Assembly (NCBI RefSeq): GCF_003194625.1 | Contig: NZ_QHKX01000003.1 | Coordinates: forward strand, 62,001-126,000 | Length of the DNA stretch: 64,000 bases | Direction of reading: 5' to 3' | Source: Nocardioides solisilvae | Lineage (GTDB): Bacteria > Actinomycetota > Actinomycetes > Propionibacteriales > Nocardioidaceae | In this document: positions 59,074-64,000 of the stretch, piece after piece | Layout of the letters: every line of letters begins with the position of its first letter | Numbering within the stretch: position 1 is the first letter of the stretch | Notes under the pieces: model-generated | The model's database searches: none | The model's input: only the letters and a program-made list of their open reading frames with translations | Told to the model about the DNA's origin: nothing | Program-made: the position numbers and the translations under genes

Positions 59074-59814
59074 GTGATCGACATCGGCTTTGACTTCACC
59101 TCTCGACACGTCCTGGTGACAGGCGGCACCAGGGGCGTCGGGCTCACCGTGGCGCAGGCCTTCCTCGACGCCGGCGCGCGCGTCTCCGTGACCGGCTGCA
59201 AGATCCTGCCCTCCCTCTACGACGCCGACCTCAGCCGCTTCGAGTACCACCAGCTCCGGCTGACCAGCAGCGACGCGATCGACTCCTTCGTCGACCGCGT
59301 CGGCGCCGTCGACGTCCTCGTCAACGCCGCCGGGGCCCGCCTCGACAACACTCTCGAGGAGCACGAGCGGGAGTTCATGGCGCACTCCGCGCGGCTGGGC
59401 TTCGTCGGCCCCCTCCGGCTGACCCACCAGCTCCGGCAGCGGCTGTACTCCTCCTCCGCCCCCGGAGGCGGGGCCGTGATCCACACGAGCGCCTCCCAGC
59501 GCTGGCTCGAGCTCACCCAGACGCCCGCCGACGCCCGGGCGGAGCTGGAGGGTCACACCGCCCGCACGGGCCGGGCCTGGTCGCGCCTGGGCGCTCGGGT
59601 CAACACGGTCCTCTGCGGCACCCGCCCGAGCGTGCCCGTCCAGCCGAGGCAGTCCCTCCAGGTGGTGCGCCCCGACGAGGGGTCGGTGCTCACCCGTCGC
59701 CGGACGACCTCCACGGCCGCCGCCGAGCAGGTCGCGACCGTGGCCCTCTTCCTGGCCAGCAGCGGCGGCCAGTCGATCAGCGGGCAGACGCTCGAGGTCG
59801 AGCCCCGCTACTGA
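59074..59814 (+). CDS. SDR-fold protein lacking the catalytic Tyr-Lys pair
   Basis: The 246-residue protein has an intact cofactor loop (LVTGGTRGVGLTVAQ) and the structural NAAG motif (LVNAAGARL), so it has the short-chain dehydrogenase fold. The SDR YxxxK motif is not found: where it should be, the sequence runs HTSASQRWLELTQTP and then HTARTGRAWSRLGARVNTV. The final IS-GQTLEVE part is normal for SDRs. It may bind NAD(P) without classical reductase activity. GTG 59074 has GGAGGGG 5 nt upstream. Confidence 0.8.
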   Translation: MIDIGFDFTSRHVLVTGGTRGVGLTVAQAFLDAGARVSVTGCKILPSLYDADLSRFEYHQLRLTSSDAIDSFVDRVGAVDVLVNAAGARLDNTLEEHEREFMAHSARLGFVGPLRLTHQLRQRLYSSSAPGGGAVIHTSASQRWLELTQTPADARAELEGHTARTGRAWSRLGARVNTVLCGTRPSVPVQPRQSLQVVRPDEGSVLTRRRTTSTAAAEQVATVALFLASSGGQSISGQTLEVEPRY

Positions 59815-59820
59815 TCCGGT

Positions 59821-60333
59821 TCAGTTGACCCGGGGCCCGCGCAGGCCCGAGCGCTGGACCACCCGCTGGATCGCCTGGTCGCGCTCGTTGGGCCGACCCA
59901 CGAACCGGATGTCCCGCAGGCCCTGCTCCTGCGCCGCGGACTCGAAGCAGAAGTGCCCGTAGCCGAGGACCCGCCCGACGAAGGGCTTGCTCACGGTGAT
60001 GTCGAGGATCCGCGAGAGCGGCATCGTCGCGTGCTGCCGGGACAGGACGCCGTGCACCCGGAAGACCCGCATGTTCGTGATCACGAAGCGGTCCATGTGC
60101 TCCCCCAGCCCGAGCCACACCCCGTGCAGCGCCACGGCCCCGCCCACCACCATCGGCAGCCAGGCCAGGTCGATCGGGACGAAGGGGCTGAGGGCCAGCA
60201 GACCGGCGGCCACGAGGATCTCGAGGCCGGCGCGGACGTAGGCGGTCCAGTGGTGGCGCACCTCGTCGACCACCACCTCCCCCTCGTCCCGCAGCAGGTA
60301 CTGGCCGATGTCGGGGTCGGTGAGGAACCCCAT
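59821..60333 (-). CDS. PH-domain (DUF304/YdbT-like) membrane protein
   Basis: The 170-residue protein has a short cytoplasmic start (DIGQYLLRDEGEVVVDEVRHHW), two hydrophobic helices (LEILVAAGLLALSPFVPI and AWLPMVVGGAVALHGVWLGL) and a bacterial PH domain (VITNMRVFRVHGVLSRQHATMPLSRILDITV). Such proteins are common and poorly understood; some have roles in membrane stress. ATG 60333 follows the small upstream gene by 25 nt, so the two are likely cotranscribed. Confidence 0.85.
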   Translation of the reverse strand: MGFLTDPDIGQYLLRDEGEVVVDEVRHHWTAYVRAGLEILVAAGLLALSPFVPIDLAWLPMVVGGAVALHGVWLGLGEHMDRFVITNMRVFRVHGVLSRQHATMPLSRILDITVSKPFVGRVLGYGHFCFESAAQEQGLRDIRFVGRPNERDQAIQRVVQRSGLRGPRVN

Positions 60334-60358
60334 CAGGGAGCCGTGGGTCGACGACCCA

Positions 60359-60526
60359 TCACAGGGCCTTGAAGAAGTCGATGATCGCCTCGAACAGCGA
60401 GACCAGCAGGTCCCACGCGGTGGTGGCGGTCGCCTCCGCCGCATCCGCGAGGCCCGCGGGGTCGGTGAACATCCAGAACCCGAGGAAGACCACGAGCAGG
60501 AGGAGCAACGTCTTCTTGGGGTTCAC
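60359..60526 (-). CDS. 55-residue membrane protein upstream of the PH-domain gene
   Basis: The ORF begins with a Lys-containing N terminus (GTG, then NPKK). A hydrophobic helix (TLLLLLVVFLGFWMF), an Ala/Thr-rich middle, and an amphipathic C-terminal helix ending LFEAIIDFFKAL follow. GGAG lies about 8 nt upstream. It could be a signal-anchored small protein or a very short secreted peptide. Conserved operon spacing and the two-helix organisation support it as real; the function is unknown. Confidence 0.65.
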   Translation of the reverse strand: MNPKKTLLLLLVVFLGFWMFTDPAGLADAAEATATTAWDLLVSLFEAIIDFFKAL

Positions 60527-60677
60527 TGCCGAGACTCCGTCCGGTTCAGGTCACAGAACGACCCATTGCTACCAGTTGGTGGGCCCTCGCGCGGGGAGGC
60601 GCGCGGCCGACGGCCCGGCCGGGTCCGGCGCCGTGGACTCCCCCTGGAGGTCGATGTCGAGAGCACGGCGTCCCGGG

Positions 60678-61658
60678 TCACTCGTCGAGCCCGGCCAGCA
60701 ACCGGTCGGCGGCGGCGTACGGGTCGGTGCGGTGGCTCGCCACCTCGTCGGCCAGCCGGTCCAGGGAGGCGTGCCCGTGCAGGCCGGCCCAGCGGCCGCG
60801 CAGGGCCGCCACGGCGATCGACTCGACCTCGCGCCGTGCCCGGCGCCGGCGCCGCGCGTCGAGGACACCGGTGCGACGCGCCCACGCGTGGTGCTCGTCG
60901 AGCCGGGCGACCACCTCGGGGACTCCCTCCCCCGCCCGGGCGACGGTGCGCACGATCGGCGGCCGCCAGTCCTCCTCGCGCCGGTCGGCCATCGCCAGCA
61001 TGCCTCGCAGGTCACGGCGGACCTGGTCGGCGCCGTCCCGGTCGGCCTTGTTGACCACGTAGACGTCGCCGATCTCCAGGATGCCCGCCTTGGCGGCCTG
61101 GATGCCGTCCCCCATCCCGGGGGCCAGCAGCACGACGGTGGTGTCGGCGAGGCCGGCCACCTCGACCTCGCTCTGGCCGACGCCGACGGTCTCCACGAGG
61201 ACGACGTCGAAACCGGCCGCGTCGAGCACGCGGACGGCCTGCGGCGTCGTCCACGACAGCCCGCCGAGGTGGCCGCGGGACGCCATGGAGCGGATGAAGA
61301 CGCCCGGGTCGGTGGCGTGGTCCTGCATCCGCACGCGGTCCCCGAGCAGGGCGCCGCCCGAGAACGGCGAGGACGGGTCGACCGCCAGCACCGCGACCGT
61401 GCGACCGGCCCGGCGCAGCTCGCCGACCAGCGCGTTGGTGGAGGTGGACTTGCCGACCCCGGGCGAGCCGGTGATGCCCACCACGTGGGCGTGCCCGGCG
61501 TACGGCGTCAGCGCCGCCATGGCCTCCCGCAGCAGCGGGGACTCGTCCTCGACCAGGGAGACCAGGCGCGCGACGGAGCGGAGGTGGCCCTCGCGGGCGT
61601 CCCGGACGAGATCGGGGACCGACGTCGTGCGGCGCCGGTCCCCGGTCGTCGGGGTCAC
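60678..61658 (-). CDS. meaB: Methylmalonyl-CoA mutase-associated GTPase MeaB
   Basis: MeaB is a SIMIBI-class GTPase that loads and protects the adenosylcobalamin cofactor of methylmalonyl-CoA mutase. The 326 residues have the P-loop [12 protein letters not shown], the [18 protein letters not shown] switch region, ETVGVGQSE and the guanine-specificity NKAD. GTG 61658 overlaps the thiolase stop by 4 nt, so the two are translationally coupled. The mutase genes are not in the window. Confidence 0.96.
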   Translation of the reverse strand: MTPTTGDRRRTTSVPDLVRDAREGHLRSVARLVSLVEDESPLLREAMAALTPYAGHAHVVGITGSPGVGKSTSTNALVGELRRAGRTVAVLAVDPSSPFSGGALLGDRVRMQDHATDPGVFIRSMASRGHLGGLSWTTPQAVRVLDAAGFDVVLVETVGVGQSEVEVAGLADTTVVLLAPGMGDGIQAAKAGILEIGDVYVVNKADRDGADQVRRDLRGMLAMADRREEDWRPPIVRTVARAGEGVPEVVARLDEHHAWARRTGVLDARRRRRARREVESIAVAALRGRWAGLHGHASLDRLADEVASHRTDPYAAADRLLAGLDE

Positions 61659-62848
61659 GCCTGCGGGACCCGGATGATCAGCGCGTCGCCCTGACCGCCG
61701 CCGCCGCAGAGCGCGGCCGCGCCGGTGCCGCCGCCCCGGCGCTGGAGCTCGAGCGCCAGGTGCAGCACGATCCGCGCGCCGGACATGCCGACCGGGTGGC
61801 CGAGCGCGATGGCGCCGCCGTTGACGTTGACCTTCTCCTCGTCGATGCCGAGCTCGCGGGCCGACGAGATGCCGACGGCGGCGAACGCCTCGTTGAGCTC
61901 GAAGAGGTCGATGTCCTGGACGGAGATGCCCTCCTTCTCCGCCGCCTTCGCCACGGCAGCGGCGGGCTGGAGCTGCAGGGTGGAGTCGGGACCGGCGACC
62001 TGGCCCGAGGCGCCGATCTCGGCGAGCCAGGTGAGGCCCAGCTCCTCGGCCTTGGCCTTGCTCATCACGACGACGGCGCAGGCGCCGTCGGAGATCTGGG
62101 AGGCGGAGCCGGCGGTGATGGTGCCCTCCTTGGAGAACGCCGGGCGCAGCGCCCCGAGGGACTCCACGGTGGTCTCGGCCCGGACGCCCTCGTCGGTGTC
62201 GACGACGGTCTCGCCACGACGGGACTTGATGGTGACGGGCACGATCTCGTCGTCGAAGACGCCGTTCTTCTGCGCCTCGGCCGCCAGTCGGTGGCTGCGT
62301 GCGGCGAAGGTGTCCTGCTCCTCGCGGGTCAGGTTGGCGGCCGCGGCGTTGCACTCCTCGGTCAGCAGGCCCATCGCCTGGCTGGTGAACTGGTCGAAGA
62401 GGGCGTCGTACGCCATCGAGTCGACCAGGTTGGTGTCGCCGTACTTGAAGCCCTCGCGCGACTTCAGCAGGAGGTGGGGGGCCTGGGTCATCGACTCCAT
62501 GCCGCCGGCCACGACGATCTCGTGCTCGCCGGCGCGGATCAGCTGGTCGGCCAGCGCGATGGCGTTGATGCCCGAGAGGCAGACCTTGTTGATGGTGAGG
62601 GCGGGGACGCCCATCGGCACACCGCCCTTGACCGCGGCCTGGCGGGCGCTGATCTGGCCGGTGCCGGCCTGGATCACGTGACCCATGATCACGTAGTCGA
62701 CCTGCTCGCCCGAGACGCCGGCCTTGTCCAGCGCGCCCTTGATCGCGACGCCGCCCAGGTCGGCCGCGGACTGGTCCTTCAGGCCACCGAGGAGGCGGCC
62801 GATCGGGGTGCGCGCCCCGGCGACGATGACGGAAGTGTTGCTCGACAT
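61655..62848 (-). CDS. Acetyl-CoA C-acetyltransferase (thiolase)
   Basis: This enzyme condenses two acetyl-CoA to acetoacetyl-CoA or does the reverse. The 397 residues carry the nucleophile C90 in NKVCLSG, the His motif in [16 protein letters not shown] and the second Cys in [13 protein letters not shown]. The overall length is normal for the biosynthetic tetrameric type. AGGAGG lies 9 nt before the ATG. With ccrA, epimerase and meaB around it, it may provide the first step of the ethylmalonyl-CoA pathway, though degradation is equally possible from sequence alone. Confidence 0.94.
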   Translation of the reverse strand: MSSNTSVIVAGARTPIGRLLGGLKDQSAADLGGVAIKGALDKAGVSGEQVDYVIMGHVIQAGTGQISARQAAVKGGVPMGVPALTINKVCLSGINAIALADQLIRAGEHEIVVAGGMESMTQAPHLLLKSREGFKYGDTNLVDSMAYDALFDQFTSQAMGLLTEECNAAAANLTREEQDTFAARSHRLAAEAQKNGVFDDEIVPVTIKSRRGETVVDTDEGVRAETTVESLGALRPAFSKEGTITAGSASQISDGACAVVVMSKAKAEELGLTWLAEIGASGQVAGPDSTLQLQPAAAVAKAAEKEGISVQDIDLFELNEAFAAVGISSARELGIDEEKVNVNGGAIALGHPVGMSGARIVLHLALELQRRGGGTGAAALCGGGGQGDALIIRVPQA

Positions 62849-62887
62849 GCTGGGATGCCTCCTGTGCTGGCGTGTGGGATCCCGCCG

Positions 62888-62893
62888 AGCCTA
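62888..62893 (-). promoter_or_regulatory. Candidate -10 box of the thiolase-meaB unit
   Basis: TAGGCT about 40 nt upstream of the thiolase ATG, with a normal ribosome site between them. Confidence 0.5.
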
Positions 62894-62969
62894 ACCCCAG
62901 GCCCGGACCCCCTCCCGGCTGTCCCTGATGTGGACCCCCCGTCCGTCCCTCGGGACGAGGCGCGAACAT

Positions 62970-63425
62970 ATGCCCATGAGCGCACCCCTGGAGATCCCGG
63001 ACCACCTCTTCACCGCCATCGACCACGTCGGCATCGCCGTGCCCGACCTCGACGAGGCCGTCGCGTTCTACCGCGACACCTTCGGCATGCACGTGGCCCA
63101 CGAGGAGACGAACGAGGAGCAGGGGGTGCGCGAGGCGATGGTCGCGGTCGGCGACTCGGGATCCGCGATCCAGCTGCTCGCCCCGCTGGACGACAGCTCC
63201 ACGATCGCGAAGTTCCTCGCCCGCTCGGGCCCGGGCCTGCAGCAGCTCGCCTACCGGGTCGTCGACGTCGACGCCGTGAGCGAGATCCTCCGCAGCCGCG
63301 GCGTCCGCCTGCTGTATGACGCCCCCAAGCGCGGCACGGCCGGCTCGCGGATCAACTTCGTGCACCCCAAGGACGCCGGCGGGGTGCTCGTCGAGCTCGT
63401 CGAGCCCGCGACCGACGCACACTGA
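62970..63425 (+). CDS. mce: Methylmalonyl-CoA epimerase
   Basis: This enzyme converts (S)- to (R)-methylmalonyl-CoA and acts on ethylmalonyl-CoA in the same pathway. The 151-residue glyoxalase-fold protein shows AIDHVGIAVPDLDEAVAFYRDTFG, QLLAPL, and GVLVELVE at the C terminus, giving the metal-binding His and Glu residues. ATG 62970 has GAGG 9 nt upstream; an in-frame ATG two codons later is an alternative. It is divergent from the thiolase gene. Confidence 0.94.
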   Translation: MPMSAPLEIPDHLFTAIDHVGIAVPDLDEAVAFYRDTFGMHVAHEETNEEQGVREAMVAVGDSGSAIQLLAPLDDSSTIAKFLARSGPGLQQLAYRVVDVDAVSEILRSRGVRLLYDAPKRGTAGSRINFVHPKDAGGVLVELVEPATDAH

Positions 63426-63485
63426 GCCGACGCCCCGCCCCGCCGACTCGCGGCTATGACGTGCCGCACAAAGAGCGCCATCGCT

Positions 63486-63503
63486 GTTACCGGCGGGTAA
63501 TCT
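63486..63503 (+). promoter_or_regulatory. ccrA promoter with a GTTAC-N6-GTAAT element
   Basis: GTTAC-CGGCGG-GTAAT (63486-63501) overlaps a TAATCT -10 box (63498-63503), about 40 nt before the ccrA start codon. It is a near match to the element found at the secreted-protein genes but sits differently relative to the -10. Confidence 0.4.
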
Positions 63504-63545
63504 TCGCGCAATCCCCCCGAGCACCCAGGTCTTAGGAGACGAACA

Positions 63546-64000
63546 GTGCAGAACATCCTCGATGCCATCCTCGCCGGTGACACGGCGACGGAGGACTTCG
63601 CCCACCTCGAGCTGCCCGAGTCCTACCGGGCCGCGACCGTCCACAAGGACGAGGTCGACATGTTCGAGGGCATCGCGACCCGCGACAAGGACCCCCGCAA
63701 GTCCCTGCACGTCGAGGACGTCGCCCTCCCCGAGCTCGGCCCGGGCGAGGCCCTGGTCGCCGTGATGGCGAGCGCCATCAACTACAACACGGTGTGGACC
63801 TCGATCTTCGAGCCCGTCTCCACCTTCGGCTTCCTCGAGCGGTACGGGCGCGTCTCGGAGCTGACCAAGCGGCACGACCTCCCCTACCACGTGGTCGGCT
63901 CCGACCTGGCCGGCGTCGTCCTCAAGACCGGCCCCGGGGTGACCAAGTGGAAGCCCGGCACCGAGGTCGTGGCGCACTGCCTCTCCGTCGAGCTCGAGGG
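63546..64000 (+). CDS. ccrA: Crotonyl-CoA carboxylase/reductase, 5' part
   Basis: CCR reductively carboxylates crotonyl-CoA to ethylmalonyl-CoA with NADPH and CO2. The 151 visible codons match the N-terminal medium-chain dehydrogenase-like domain of the family: ATRDKDPRKSLHVEDVALPE, MASAINYNTVWTSIFEPVST and the GSDLAGVVLKTG loop. The full protein is about 440-450 residues, so two thirds lies beyond the right edge. GTG 63546 has AGGAGA 6 nt upstream. Confidence 0.95.
   Translation, partial: MQNILDAILAGDTATEDFAHLELPESYRAATVHKDEVDMFEGIATRDKDPRKSLHVEDVALPELGPGEALVAVMASAINYNTVWTSIFEPVSTFGFLERYGRVSELTKRHDLPYHVVGSDLAGVVLKTGPGVTKWKPGTEVVAHCLSVELE

Overview
The window is about 64 kb of very GC-rich DNA with dense coding and many GTG starts. 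The gene neighbourhoods are actinobacterial: nadD-rsfS-gpgP, comEA-comEC-holA-rpsT-lepA, a GlgE trehalose/alpha-glucan operon, and crotonyl-CoA carboxylase/reductase with meaB. The overall content fits a soil actinomycete of the Nocardioidaceae type (Nocardioides-like), but this is inferred from gene content and not from a marker phylogeny. It reads as ordinary chromosome: no prophage, integrase, insertion sequence or CRISPR array was seen, and no stretch longer than 300 bases lacks a gene.

Layout. 1-8.3 kb: translation, replication and DNA uptake (lepA partial, an aminoglycoside-phosphotransferase-like kinase, rpsT, holA, comEC, comEA, degV). 8.3-13 kb: leuS with an upstream leucine leader peptide and attenuator, a LysE exporter, a FUSC-type membrane protein and a DUF4870 protein. 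13.2-18.4 kb: a Tat-exported molybdenum hydroxylase (large and [2Fe-2S] subunits), then a MarR regulator divergent from a flavin monooxygenase/FMN reductase pair. 18.4-24.4 kb: tRNA-Ala(GGC), gpgP-rsfS-nadD with a 49-residue membrane protein, proA, a lysyl-oxidase-like secreted protein and an SGNH hydrolase. 24.4-29.2 kb: an unusual DEAH helicase with a hydrophobic insert, and etfBA. 29.3-33.9 kb: four tandem paralogous secreted proteins, each with its own signal peptide, promoter and terminator. 34-43.6 kb: a small membrane protein, enoyl-CoA hydratase, glgX, a two-component system, a membrane protein and glgP. 43.8-51 kb: glgE-treS-mak-glgB in one tightly overlapping operon. 51-57.7 kb: a GNAT-remnant/NUDIX fusion, pyruvate phosphate dikinase, a thioredoxin-like/TPR protein and a MASE1 histidine kinase. 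57.7-64 kb: a CoA-transferase, an SDR-like protein without the catalytic Tyr/Lys, a PH-domain membrane protein, a 55-residue membrane protein, and meaB, thiolase, methylmalonyl-CoA epimerase and ccrA (partial).

How the parts work together. GlgX and GlgP break down glycogen, while TreS, Mak, GlgE and GlgB convert trehalose through maltose and maltose-1-phosphate to branched alpha-glucan. PPDK connects pyruvate and phosphoenolpyruvate nearby. The right edge looks like part of an ethylmalonyl-CoA pathway cluster: acetyl-CoA condensation, crotonyl-CoA reductive carboxylation, epimerisation and protection of the mutase.

The most interesting signals are: (i) the tandem secreted-protein family, two members of which share a C-terminal Cys-Lys-Ile-Phe-Arg-Cys ending and three of which share a promoter with GTTAC-N6-GTAAC; (ii) a short leader ORF with three consecutive Leu codons followed by a U-tailed terminator in front of leuS; (iii) a recurrent -10 box placed exactly 6-7 nt before start codons, suggesting many leaderless mRNAs.
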